Assembly (NCBI RefSeq): GCF_007558815.1
Contig: NZ_VLTJ01000008.1
Location: forward strand, 62,001 to 126,000
Source of the DNA: Verticiella sediminum
GTDB taxonomy: Bacteria > Pseudomonadota > Gammaproteobacteria > Burkholderiales > Burkholderiaceae_B
Direction of reading: 5' to 3'
DNA: 64,000 nucleotides
The first letter of the stretch is position 1. Every line of letters starts with the position of its first letter. The notes beneath the pieces were generated by a model, which saw nothing but the letters and a program-made list of their open reading frames with translations, had not been told where the DNA came from and did no database searches. Positions 37,947-46,359 of this stretch are shown here, piece after piece. Made by a program: the position numbers and the translations under genes.

Positions 37947-39212
37947 TCAGACGATGCGTCGCTCGCGCAGTTCGGCGATCCGTCCAGCGTCGTAGCCCAG
38001 CAAGGCGCCCAGCACCGCTTCGGTGCTGTCGCCCAGGCGCGGCGGGGGTAGCGCGTAGCGCGGCGGTGTCTCGCTCAGCCGCAGCGGGCTGGCGATGGTG
38101 GACACCATGCCGTTCACGTCGGCATGGGCGGGTCGCGGAACGTCCACGCGCAGGCCGCGGTGCCGAACCTGGGGGTCCTGGAACGCCTGCGCGTAGTCGT
38201 TGATGCGGCCGCAGGGAACGCCGTGCGCTTCCAGCCTTTCCAGCCATGCCGCCGCCGGCCGCGCAAGCATCGTTCGAGCCAGTTCGGGAACCAGGGTGTC
38301 GCGGCCCCGGATGCGCCCGGTCACCTTGGCCCAGCGAAGATCGGCCGCCAGGTCCGAGCGCTCGATGGCGGTACAGTAGCGCTGCCATTGATCGTCGTTG
38401 CCCACCGCCACGACGATCTCGCCGTCCGCTACCGTGAACACTTGGTAGGGCACCAGGCTGGCGTGCGCGTTGCCGTAGCGTCCGGGCGCCACGCCGGTGG
38501 CGAAGTAGCCGGTGACTTGATTGCCGCCCAAGGCAATGATGCAGTCCAGCAACGCCATGTCGATGTATTGGCCCCGGCCGGAAACCTCGCGATGGTTCAG
38601 CGCCGCCAGAACGGCGATGGTGGCGTACATGCCCGTGATCACGTCGGCGATCGCGATGCCGGCTTTCTGCGGGCCTCCGCCGGCCAGGTCGTCGCGTTCG
38701 CCGGTAATGCTCATCAGCCCCCCGATGGCCTGAAACACGAAGTCGTAGCCGGGCTTGCTGGCGCTCGGACCGTCCTGGCCGTAGCCGGTGATGGAGCAGT
38801 ACACCAGCCGCGGATTGACGCTGCGCAGGCTTTCGTAGTCGAGCCCGTAGCGCTTGAGGTCGCCGAGTTTGTAGTTCTCGATGACGACATCGCTTTGCGC
38901 CGCCAGCTCCCGCGCGATGCGCTGGCCCTCCGGTCTGGAGATGTCCAGCGTCAGCGAGCGTTTGCCCCGGTTGGCGGCCGCATAGTAGGTGGAGTCGTTC
39001 GTGTCCCGCCCGTCGCCGTCGCGGATCCACGGCGGCCCCCAGGCGCGGGTGTCGTCTCCCGTACCGGGGCGTTCGACCTTGATCACGTCCGCGCCCAGGT
39101 CTGCCAGGTTCTGCGTGCACCAGGGGCCGGCCAGGATGCGCGAGAGGTCCAGTACCCGGATGTGGGACAAGGCGCCGCGCACCGGCGTGCCGCTTTCGGA
39201 GGGCGTCGTCAT
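37947..39212 (-). CDS. CaiB/BaiF-family CoA-transferase (class III)
   Basis: 421 aa. Moves CoA between an acyl-CoA donor and a carboxylate acceptor. IRVLDLSRILAGPWCTQNLADLGADVIKVERPGTGD is the family N-terminus. The nucleophilic Asp lies in KPGYDFVFQAIGGLMSITG, and GRGQYIDMALLDC and LVPYQVFTVADG follow. AGGAG precedes ATG 39212, nine bases from the Bug stop. It closes a four-gene minus operon with two MaoC-type hydratases, which fits activation then hydration of an unsaturated acid. Confidence 0.92.
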   Translation of the reverse strand: MTTPSESGTPVRGALSHIRVLDLSRILAGPWCTQNLADLGADVIKVERPGTGDDTRAWGPPWIRDGDGRDTNDSTYYAAANRGKRSLTLDISRPEGQRIARELAAQSDVVIENYKLGDLKRYGLDYESLRSVNPRLVYCSITGYGQDGPSASKPGYDFVFQAIGGLMSITGERDDLAGGGPQKAGIAIADVITGMYATIAVLAALNHREVSGRGQYIDMALLDCIIALGGNQVTGYFATGVAPGRYGNAHASLVPYQVFTVADGEIVVAVGNDDQWQRYCTAIERSDLAADLRWAKVTGRIRGRDTLVPELARTMLARPAAAWLERLEAHGVPCGRINDYAQAFQDPQVRHRGLRVDVPRPAHADVNGMVSTIASPLRLSETPPRYALPPPRLGDSTEAVLGALLGYDAGRIAELRERRIV

Positions 39213-39220
39213 GTCTGCTC

Positions 39221-40207
39221 CTACTGGATGGTGATGTGGGCGTCGTCGATGACCTTGGCCCACTTGTCCATTTCCGCGTCGACGAAGCGCGCGAATTCGG
39301 CCTGGGTCATCGTGCCGGGCACGGCACCCTGCTGCGCGAACTGTTCCTGGATCGAAGGCGTGCGCAAGACGGCCAGCACGTCGTTCGACAGCTTGCCGAC
39401 GAGTTCAGGGTCCATGCCGCCGGGCGCGTACAAGCCGAACCAGGCGGTCGCCTCGAAACCCGGGACGCCGGCTTCGTCCAATGTCGGGACATCCGGCAGG
39501 GCCGGGGAGCGTGCGAGCGAGGTCACGCCCAGCGCGCGCAGCTTGCCGCCCTTGATGTGCGACAGGACGCCGGGCACGGAATCGAACATGATGGGGATCT
39601 GGTTGCCCAGCAGGTCGTTCAGCGCGGGCGCTGCGCCCTTGTACGGTATATGGACCATGGAGACGCCGGTCATGGATTTGAACAGCTCGCCGGACAGATG
39701 ATTGGCACCTCCCGTGCCGGCCGAGCCGAAGTTCACCTTGCCGGGGTTGGCCTTGCCGTAGGCGATCAGGTCGCTCACGTTCGCAATGTGGTTGCTCTGG
39801 GCAAAATCCGTGTTGGCCACGAGCACGTTGGGCACCGCGGCCACCTGCGCGATGGGCGTGAAGTCCGTCCTGCTGTCATAGCGCAGGTCCTTGTACAGCG
39901 CGGGATTGATGACGTGGTGGGTGGCCGTCACCATCAGCGTATGGCCGTCCGCCGGCGTACGGGCCAATTGCTCGGAAAAGATGGTGCCGCTGGCGCCCGG
40001 CTTGTTTTCGATGACCACGGGCTGCTTCCATTCTTCGCCCAGCGCGTTGGCCAGAAGGCGCGCCAGGATGTCGGTGGTGCCGCCGGCCGGAAAGGGCACC
40101 ACGAGGCGAACGGGACGATCGGGAAAGCCCTGCGCGCGGGCGCTCAAGGGCAGCATGCACAGTGCGCTCAGGCCGAGCGAGGCTGCGATACGCAACCAGG
40201 TATTCAT
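39221..40207 (-). CDS. Bug-family periplasmic solute-binding receptor
   Basis: 328 aa TctC/Bug receptor. Sec signal MNTWLRIAASLGLSALCMLPLSARA (1-25), then FPDRPVRLVVPFPAGGTTD. Ligand loops VIENKPGASG and PADGHTLMVTAT. GAGGAG precedes ATG 40207. Lies between the MaoC genes and CaiB, implying the imported acid is the CoA-transferase substrate. Confidence 0.92.
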   Translation of the reverse strand: MNTWLRIAASLGLSALCMLPLSARAQGFPDRPVRLVVPFPAGGTTDILARLLANALGEEWKQPVVIENKPGASGTIFSEQLARTPADGHTLMVTATHHVINPALYKDLRYDSRTDFTPIAQVAAVPNVLVANTDFAQSNHIANVSDLIAYGKANPGKVNFGSAGTGGANHLSGELFKSMTGVSMVHIPYKGAAPALNDLLGNQIPIMFDSVPGVLSHIKGGKLRALGVTSLARSPALPDVPTLDEAGVPGFEATAWFGLYAPGGMDPELVGKLSNDVLAVLRTPSIQEQFAQQGAVPGTMTQAEFARFVDAEMDKWAKVIDDAHITIQ

Positions 40208-40272
40208 GGTTGTCTCCTCAGTATGTCTGCGGAAAGACTCGGGCGGCATCCGCGCGGCGGATACCGCCGGCA

Positions 40273-40707
40273 TCAGCGGGGGAACTCCACCATGGCTTCG
40301 CCCACCGCCACGGTTTCGCCGCGCTGGTTGAGCACCTGTACGTCGAGCGTCGCCCAGCGGCTCTTCTCGGTCTTGCGCATGGCGGTGATCACGGCTTGGG
40401 GCGTGATGGTGTCGCCGGGTTTGACCGGCGCTTTCCAGCGCGTTTCCAGGCGGCGTTGCACGCCGCCCCGCTCATACAGCCAGTCCGTCAGCATCCGTGT
40501 GATCACGCCGAAGTTGTTCATGCCGTGCATGATGATTCCGCCGAAGCTGGTCTTGCCGAAGCTGCCCTGCATATAGTTGTCGTCCAGGTGCAGGGGGTTG
40601 TAGTCCAGCGAGGCCTCGCAAAATTCGCGGATGGATTCGCGGGTGGGCGAGAAGGGCGTGCCTTCGATCTTCTGGCCGGCCGCAAGCGTGTCGAAAACCT
40701 GGGTCAT
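40273..40707 (-). CDS. MaoC-like hotdog hydratase/dehydratase
   Basis: 144 aa single hotdog domain. The hydratase-2 motif DYNPLHLDDNY near residues 35-45 gives the catalytic Asp and His region, followed by SFGGIIMHGMNNFGVITRM. ETRWKAPVKPGDTIT is the typical second half. GAGGAG precedes ATG 40707, which begins 12 bases after the upstream gene. Probably hydrates an enoyl-CoA together with the neighbouring half. Confidence 0.88.
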   Translation of the reverse strand: MTQVFDTLAAGQKIEGTPFSPTRESIREFCEASLDYNPLHLDDNYMQGSFGKTSFGGIIMHGMNNFGVITRMLTDWLYERGGVQRRLETRWKAPVKPGDTITPQAVITAMRKTEKSRWATLDVQVLNQRGETVAVGEAMVEFPR

Positions 40708-40718
40708 GTCGGTGCTCC

Positions 40719-41192
40719 TCACACGGGACGGATGGTCCAGCCGCGGCCGGAGCAGATCACTTCGTTGTTCTGATTGAAGAAGACGTTGTCATGCACGACG
40801 AACAGACGGTCCTTGCGGATGAACTTGTCCAGCGCGCGGGCCTGCAGCCGGATGACGTCGCCCGGACGGGCGGGGATGTTGTAGCTCCAGGACTGGCCCG
40901 CGTTGACCGTGCCGGGGCTGCGCATCCAGTCGTCGGTGGGCGTGCACGCGAACATCAGCAGGATGTGGATGGCAGGCGGCGCGATTAGGCCTTTGTATGG
41001 AGAATTCAGCGCATAGGCCTCGTCGAAGTACAGCGGATGCGTGTCGCCCACGACCCGGCAGTACTTCTGGATGGCTTCCAGCGTCAGGGTGTAAGGAATG
41101 GTCTTGCGCGGTTCGCCGGGCACGATGTCGTCCCAGATCTTGCGCGTTTCGGCGTCCTTCCAGAAATCTGTCTCGAATGTGGTTTGTGTCAT
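40719..41192 (-). CDS. FAS1-like MaoC dehydratase, N-terminal type
   Basis: 157 aa second hotdog-type protein. GDTHPLYFDEAYALNSPYKGLIAPPAIH (about 49-76) matches the FAS1-like dehydratase region, and IPARPGDVIRLQARALDKFIRKDRLFVVHDNVFFNQ is the beta-sheet core. Likely a heteromeric partner of the gene just downstream, as in mesaconyl- and related CoA hydratases. First gene of the operon; it starts 75 bases from the divergent-promoter palindrome. Confidence 0.85.
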   Translation of the reverse strand: MTQTTFETDFWKDAETRKIWDDIVPGEPRKTIPYTLTLEAIQKYCRVVGDTHPLYFDEAYALNSPYKGLIAPPAIHILLMFACTPTDDWMRSPGTVNAGQSWSYNIPARPGDVIRLQARALDKFIRKDRLFVVHDNVFFNQNNEVICSGRGWTIRPV

Positions 41193-41263
41193 GGCCTTTC
41201 CAGGGCGGGTTGGAGGTAAGGCGCATTGCCGGGCCCGGACTTGCGCGGCGCGATCGGTCTGTC

Positions 41264-41269
41264 TATAAT
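41264..41269 (+). promoter_or_regulatory. Candidate -10 for the IclR gene (divergent promoter region)
   Basis: TATAAT at 41264-41269 with TTGCGC at 41241-41246, 17 bases apart, on the plus strand. On the minus strand TTACCC and GATAAT with 17-base spacing read toward the MaoC operon. Both would start transcription inside the palindrome at 41267-41308. Confidence 0.5.
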
Positions 41270-41308
41270 GACCGCTAAGCGGATATAATTATCCGCCTTA
41301 CGGTCATT
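41267..41308. promoter_or_regulatory. 42-bp nested palindrome, IclR operator candidate
   Basis: Outer arms AATGACCG (41267-41274) and CGGTCATT (41301-41308); inner arms GCGGATA (41279-41285) and TATCCGC (41290-41296), with a 4-base AT centre. It lies between divergent MaoC and IclR genes and overlaps both predicted promoters, as expected for an IclR autoregulator-repressor site. Confidence 0.65.
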
Positions 41309-41354
41309 CTGGGTAATTCGAACGGACGTGTCAAGCACGTGCGTGGGAGCATTC

Positions 41355-42128
41355 ATGGCAACGCCGGAAAGCGAATCCTTTGTCCGCACCTTTGCCCGCG
41401 GGCTCAAGATCATCGAAACCATGGGGCAGGGGGACGCGCGGCAGACGCTGGCCGACATTGCGACGGCCGTGGATCTGCCGCGCACGGCGGTGCGGCGCTT
41501 CCTGCTGACGCTCATCGAGCTGTCTTTCGTGAAGACCGACGGCAAGCACTACTGGCTGACGCCCAAAGTGCTGCGCCTGGGGCTGTCGTACCTGTACACG
41601 CTGCCGTACTGGCGGCAGTCGCAGTTGGCGCTGGAAGAACTGGGGGCGCGCATCGGCCAGTCCTGCGCGGTATCCGTGCTGGACGAAGCCGATATCGTCT
41701 ATGTGCAGCGCCTGCATACCAAGCGCATCCTGCCCATGAGTCCGTCGCTGGGCAGCCGGCTTCCCGCGCATGCGGTGTCGATGGGCAGGGTGCTGCTATC
41801 CGGGCTGGATGACGAAGCGCTGGGCCATTACCTGGCATCCGCCAGGCTGAGAAAACTGACGCCGGTCACGGTGGTGGACCGCGAGCAGTTGCGGCAGGTC
41901 GTACTGCAGGCGCGCGAGCAGGGCTACGCCTGGGTGGACGGCGAGCTGGACGATTCCATTGCCGGCTTGGCGGTGCCGGTACGCGATCAGGACGGTGCGA
42001 TCGTCGCGGCCATCAACGTCAGCCTGTCGGCCGGCGCGTACGAGATGGACGCGGCGGTGGCGGAGTTCCTCCAGCCCCTGCGGCAGACTGCCTCGCAACT
42101 GCGCGCGACGATGGTGGGGTTGCGCTGA
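41355..42128 (+). CDS. IclR-family transcriptional regulator (PcaR/PobR-like)
   Basis: 257 aa. ESFVRTFARGLKIIETMGQGDARQTLADIATAVDLPRTAVRRFLLTLIELSFV is the PcaR/PobR-type winged helix. The C-terminal ligand domain includes VYVQRLHTKRILPMSPSLGSRLPAHAVSMGRVLLSGL and a Cys in SCAVSVLDEADIV. ATG 41355 follows GGGAG at 41345-41349. Divergent from the MaoC-Bug-CaiB operon, its probable target. Confidence 0.9.
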   Translation: MATPESESFVRTFARGLKIIETMGQGDARQTLADIATAVDLPRTAVRRFLLTLIELSFVKTDGKHYWLTPKVLRLGLSYLYTLPYWRQSQLALEELGARIGQSCAVSVLDEADIVYVQRLHTKRILPMSPSLGSRLPAHAVSMGRVLLSGLDDEALGHYLASARLRKLTPVTVVDREQLRQVVLQAREQGYAWVDGELDDSIAGLAVPVRDQDGAIVAAINVSLSAGAYEMDAAVAEFLQPLRQTASQLRATMVGLR

Positions 42129-42159
42129 CCCGGGGGCGTTGGCTTGTGCGCTCCCGCGC

Positions 42160-44436
42160 TCAGCCCGCAAGCCCCGCCCGCACCGCCTGTGCCGTGAACG
42201 GCGCCTCGTAGAACCGCACCCCCGTCGCGTCGAACAGCGCGTTCGCCATCGCCGCCGGCCCCGGCACGGAGGCGGATTCACCCGCGCCCATGGGCGGTTC
42301 GTCCTGGCGGTCCATCAACAGCACCTCGATCGGCGGCAGGGCCTTGAAGCCGATGATGGGATAGGCGCCCCATTCGCGGCTGGCGACGCCGTGGCGGTCG
42401 AAGTCGACGCGCTCGTACAGGCTGCGGCTGAGTGTCTGGATGACGTTGCCGTGGATCTGGTGGCGCACGCCGTCGGGGTTGACCATCATGCCGGTGTCCT
42501 GGCCGACGACCAGGCGTTCGACGACGACGCGTCCGCTCGCCGGCTCGACGGCCAGGTCGACGACCCAGGCGGCCCAGGCGGCGCCGAAGCCCGGGAAGCG
42601 GCTATGCACGTAGCGGGCGTAGGCCACGCCGCGCCCGCGCAGCAGGCCGTCCGTGCCCGGCCGGCCGCGGCTGCCTTGCGCGCCTGCCTGCCAGCCGGCG
42701 CGGGTGGCGGTGGCCTCGAGCAGTTCAATGGCACGCGCGTCTTCCAGATGGCGGATCCGGAACGCCACCGGGTCGGCGCCGGCGGCATGGGCGAGCTCGT
42801 CGATCATGCTGTCGTGCGCGAACGAGTTCGGCAGGGCGGAGACGCCGCGCAGCCAGGAGGCGCGCACGATGGGCGGGGTGTCATGGCACACGATGCGCCG
42901 GCTGCGGTAGCGGTAGGGCGGCACCGAGGTGCGGTCGCCCATCTCCAGCGTGCGCGGTTCGCCGGGCACGCGCCCGGTCAGCAGCAGCGCGAGCAGCGGG
43001 GCGTCGTTCGAGGGGTAGCGCACGGCGAAGTCGTAGCTGAGCAGCTCGCCGTCGGCGTCGATGGCCGCCTCGACCTCCATGAGCTGGCCGGTTCCCTTGG
43101 GCTCCCACTGGTGTTCCTGCTCGCGGGTGAGCTGCACGCGCACGGGCGCGCCCACCGCGCGGCTGAGCAGGGCGGCGTCGGCGCAGACGTCGTCCGCGCA
43201 GTTGCGCCCATAGCAGCCGGCGGCTTCCATGCGCACGATGTCGATGCGGCCTTCGCCGAGCTCCAGCAGGCGGTCGAGGTCGGTGCGCAGCATGTGCGGG
43301 TTCTGGGTGCCGGCCCAGACGGTGAGCCGGCCGCCGCGACAATCCGCCACCGCGCACGACGGGCCGATCGAGGCGTGCATCTGATAGGGCCAGACGTAGC
43401 TGCGCTGCAGGCGCACGGCGGCGCCGGCGCGGCTGGCCGTGGCGTCGCCTTCTTGCAGCAGCAGGCGTTCGCGTGCCGGGTTGTCGCGGATGGCCTGGGC
43501 GAGGTCGGAAAGGTCGGGCGCCGGCGGCAGGCGAGCCCAGCGCAGCCGCAGCGCGCGCATGGCGGCGATGGCCTGTTCCTCGCGGTCGGCCACGACGCCG
43601 ACGAAGTCGCCGTCGACGACCACCTGTACGTTGCCCGGCAGATGCGCCACCGAGGCGCGATCCACCTCGCGCAGGCTGCGCCCGACGAACTCGCCGCTGT
43701 CGCGGCCCGGATGGGGCGGACGCACGACGCGGCCATGGCGCATGCCGGGCACGCGCACGTCGTGTACGTAGGTGAGTTCTCCGGTGGCCTTGGCGGGGAT
43801 GTCGACCCGCGCCACGCCCCTGCCCACCAGGCGATAGTTGTGCGCCGGCTTGAGGCGCACTTCCTGTTCCGGCGGCGCCAGCGTGAGGTGGATGCGTCGG
43901 CCGCGCAGCAGCTCGGCGTAGCTCAGGGCCGAGGCGGTGGCGGCCAGATGCAGCCTGCCGCCGCGCGCCTGCACGGCCTCGCGCGGCACGCCCCAGCGTT
44001 CGGCGGCCAGCCCCAGCAGATGCTCGCGCGCCTGCGCGGCCGCGCGGCGCAGCGGCACCGCCGAGATCTGGATGCTGGCGCTGGCGATGGTCGGCCCCTG
44101 GTTGGGCGCCGCGCGGGTGTGCCCCAGGACCATCTCCAGGTCGGCCAGCGGCACTTCCAGCTCTTCGGCGGCGATCTGCGCGAGCGCGGTGCGTATGCCC
44201 GTGCCCAGATCCACGTGGCCGTTGAAGGCGTAGGCGCGCACGCGAGGCTCACCGTCCGGGCCGGGCTCGGCCAGCAGGGCGACGAAGACTTCCGGCGTGG
44301 ACTGGACGTAGTCGGTCGCCGCGCCGGGCTGCCCCGGCGCGGGCTTGGGCGGCGCGACGGGCTCGCGCACCACCAGCAGCGCATCGTGGCGCGCGAGCAG
44401 TCGGTCGTGGAGCTGGCAGGGTTCGGGCAGCGTCAT
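42160..44436 (-). CDS. Xanthine dehydrogenase-family molybdopterin-binding subunit (NicB-like catalytic subunit)
   Basis: 758 aa molybdenum hydroxylase catalytic subunit. Hydroxylates an N-heterocycle or aldehyde with water-derived oxygen. The catalytic Glu720 lies in MGAGESASVPGPAAMAN. The cofactor regions YAFNGHVDLGTGIRTALAQIAAEEL (N-terminal, as in single-chain NicB/IorB types) and RMEAAGCYGRNCADDV are intact. No cytochrome or Fe-S domain is present. It ends a nic operon (nicE-nicD-nicX-nicF-this gene), so nicotinate 6-hydroxylation is the likely reaction. Electrons would go to the 2Fe-2S protein and the triheme protein of the divergent operon. ATG 44436 has CGGAG upstream. Confidence 0.85.
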   Translation of the reverse strand: MTLPEPCQLHDRLLARHDALLVVREPVAPPKPAPGQPGAATDYVQSTPEVFVALLAEPGPDGEPRVRAYAFNGHVDLGTGIRTALAQIAAEELEVPLADLEMVLGHTRAAPNQGPTIASASIQISAVPLRRAAAQAREHLLGLAAERWGVPREAVQARGGRLHLAATASALSYAELLRGRRIHLTLAPPEQEVRLKPAHNYRLVGRGVARVDIPAKATGELTYVHDVRVPGMRHGRVVRPPHPGRDSGEFVGRSLREVDRASVAHLPGNVQVVVDGDFVGVVADREEQAIAAMRALRLRWARLPPAPDLSDLAQAIRDNPARERLLLQEGDATASRAGAAVRLQRSYVWPYQMHASIGPSCAVADCRGGRLTVWAGTQNPHMLRTDLDRLLELGEGRIDIVRMEAAGCYGRNCADDVCADAALLSRAVGAPVRVQLTREQEHQWEPKGTGQLMEVEAAIDADGELLSYDFAVRYPSNDAPLLALLLTGRVPGEPRTLEMGDRTSVPPYRYRSRRIVCHDTPPIVRASWLRGVSALPNSFAHDSMIDELAHAAGADPVAFRIRHLEDARAIELLEATATRAGWQAGAQGSRGRPGTDGLLRGRGVAYARYVHSRFPGFGAAWAAWVVDLAVEPASGRVVVERLVVGQDTGMMVNPDGVRHQIHGNVIQTLSRSLYERVDFDRHGVASREWGAYPIIGFKALPPIEVLLMDRQDEPPMGAGESASVPGPAAMANALFDATGVRFYEAPFTAQAVRAGLAG

Positions 44437-44501
44437 GGGTTGTGCTCCGCCGGGCGGGGCCGAAGAAAGGCGCGGCCCCGGCAAAGCGGCCGCGCCGGGC
44501 A

Positions 44502-45167
44502 TCAGCCGAGCAGCACGTCGGTCTCGGCCACGGCCTGGGCCCTGGGCATGACCGCAGCATACTTCTGCGCCATGTCGAAGAGGTTGGCGTGATGCGGGCC
44601 GAGCGCGCGGTCGCCGCAGCAATCCGACACCACCAGCGGGCGAAAGCCCGACTGCATCGCGTCCACCACGCTGGCGCGTACGCAGCCGCTGGTCACGCAA
44701 CCGGCCACCAGCAGAGTCTGCACGCCGCGCTGTGCGAGCCAGGGCGCGAGCATGGTACCGAAAAATGCGGACGGCGTGCTCTTGCGCACCACGTATTCGC
44801 CGGGCGCCGGCGCGAGTTCCGGCACGATGGCGCTGGCCGGGCTGTCTTCCTTGAGGGTGAGCATGCCCGGCACCTTCAGGCAGAAGATGTTGCTGTCGGC
44901 GTCGTCGTCGGAAAACACGATGCGGCTGTGCGCGACCGGCCAGCCGCGCGCTCGCGCATGGGCGAGCAGGCCGGCGGTCTGCGCGATCGCCTCGGGTATG
45001 TTGCCGCCGCCGAACACGGCGGGGTCGGCAAAGCCGTTGACGAAGTCGATGATGAGCAGGCCGAACGGGGCCTTGAGCGGCAGCGGGGTGCCGAAGCCCT
45101 GGCGCGAATAGGCCGACACGTCGCCGTCGACGCCTTCGGTGGGAATGGTCTGGCTGGTGGTGTTCAT
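44502..45167 (-). CDS. nicF: Maleamate amidohydrolase (isochorismatase-family, NicF)
   Basis: 221 aa cysteine hydrolase. Converts maleamate to maleate and ammonia in nicotinate degradation. Isochorismatase-fold catalytic set: Asp in LLIIDFVNGF (about 37-46), Lys in the VVRKSTPSAFFGT segment, and Cys in VAGCVTSGCVRASVVDAM. ATG 45167 gives MNTTSQTIPT; the longer open frame overlaps nicX. Assignment rests on the neighbours nicX, nicD and nicE. Confidence 0.92.
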   Translation of the reverse strand: MNTTSQTIPTEGVDGDVSAYSRQGFGTPLPLKAPFGLLIIDFVNGFADPAVFGGGNIPEAIAQTAGLLAHARARGWPVAHSRIVFSDDDADSNIFCLKVPGMLTLKEDSPASAIVPELAPAPGEYVVRKSTPSAFFGTMLAPWLAQRGVQTLLVAGCVTSGCVRASVVDAMQSGFRPLVVSDCCGDRALGPHHANLFDMAQKYAAVMPRAQAVAETDVLLG

Positions 45168-45234
45168 GCTTGCAGGCTCCAGTGGCTGGCGCGGTGGACG
45201 ACACGCGCGCGGGTGGGTGACGGCGCCGGGGCGC

Positions 45235-46308
45235 TCACAGCCCGTCCTTGCGCAGCGCGGCATGCGCGCGTCCGGCCTCGTCCTGGACCACGCCGCGCAC
45301 GACCGTGGGCTGGCCGTCCAGCGTCACGGTGCAGTGGCGCATCGGAATGTCGATGTGGCAGGCGGTGGTGCGAGCGCCGCCGGCCTCGTTGTTCGGCCCC
45401 ATCGACCACAGGAAGTTGCCCTCGAAGGCCCGGGCGTCCATGCCGATGTGGGTTTCCTTGTTGTAGTGCGCGAGCATCGACCAGTGCGCGCGCGGCTGCA
45501 GGCCCCAGCCGATGTGCGACACGGCGTAGGCTTCCGGATCGCGGTAGGACGCCATGTACTCCTTGAGAATGTCGGCCTGCAGGCCGCCCTCGATGCGCAC
45601 CACGTAGCCCTTCTCGATGGTGAGCGTGATGGGGTCGGTCACGTAGTCCTTCATGGGCAGCAGGACGTCGCCGCGGTCCAGCACCACCCGGCCTTCGCTC
45701 TTGCCTTCGTCCGGCCAGGTGAGCACGAAGCCGCTCGGCCAGTGGTCCCAGCGGCCGGGCTGGTCGACGAAGCCGTACTCGCAGATCGCCGGAAAGGTGC
45801 CGATGCGGCAGCGCAGGTCGGTGCCGGCTTCCGAGGTGATGTGCATTTCACCAGCGGCCTCGATGAGGCGGGCGGCGGCCTGCACACGCGCGCGGTCCGC
45901 CTCGGTGGGAACCAGCCGGCACAGCACCTCGGGCGGCTCCACGGCGAGCAGGATCTTGGTGCCGGTCTGCAGGATGTCGTGCTGTTCCGGCGAGAAGAGC
46001 AGAGTCATCAGGTCGAGCACCAGGTCGCTCGCCTTGAGCGCGGCGATGGCCGCCGGATTGCCGGTGAGCGGAGTCGTTCCCAGATAGGCGAGCGAGTCCC
46101 TGCTCAGCGACTTCTCGGCATTGACCGGTGGCAGGTCCAGCCGGTTGACGCGCGCGCCCAGGTCGCTCGCCGCGGCGAGCGCGCAGCGCAGGGTCTGCGG
46201 ATGGGTGTCGGCGCCGGTGAGCACCGTCACCGTCTGGCCGGCCTCGAGGCGGGACAGCGTAAGCACCTGTTTCCAGGCTTGGATCAGATCGATGTCGCTG
46301 ACGGACAT
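45235..46308 (-). CDS. nicX: 2,5-dihydroxypyridine 5,6-dioxygenase (NicX)
   Basis: 357 aa Fe(II) ring-cleaving dioxygenase of the leucyl-aminopeptidase-like (M29-related) fold. Opens 2,5-dihydroxypyridine to N-formylmaleamate. Conserved positions Glu177, His189, His265, His318 and Asp320 (the last two in CHIDIPM) coincide with the metal-site residues described for Pseudomonas putida NicX, as I recall them. Lies between nicD and nicF on the minus strand. Confidence 0.94.
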   Translation of the reverse strand: MSVSDIDLIQAWKQVLTLSRLEAGQTVTVLTGADTHPQTLRCALAAASDLGARVNRLDLPPVNAEKSLSRDSLAYLGTTPLTGNPAAIAALKASDLVLDLMTLLFSPEQHDILQTGTKILLAVEPPEVLCRLVPTEADRARVQAAARLIEAAGEMHITSEAGTDLRCRIGTFPAICEYGFVDQPGRWDHWPSGFVLTWPDEGKSEGRVVLDRGDVLLPMKDYVTDPITLTIEKGYVVRIEGGLQADILKEYMASYRDPEAYAVSHIGWGLQPRAHWSMLAHYNKETHIGMDARAFEGNFLWSMGPNNEAGGARTTACHIDIPMRHCTVTLDGQPTVVRGVVQDEAGRAHAALRKDGL

Positions 46309-46359
46309 GGCTTGCTCCAGTATGGCGAGAGTTGGCGGGTGGGCGCTGCGCGGCGGCGC

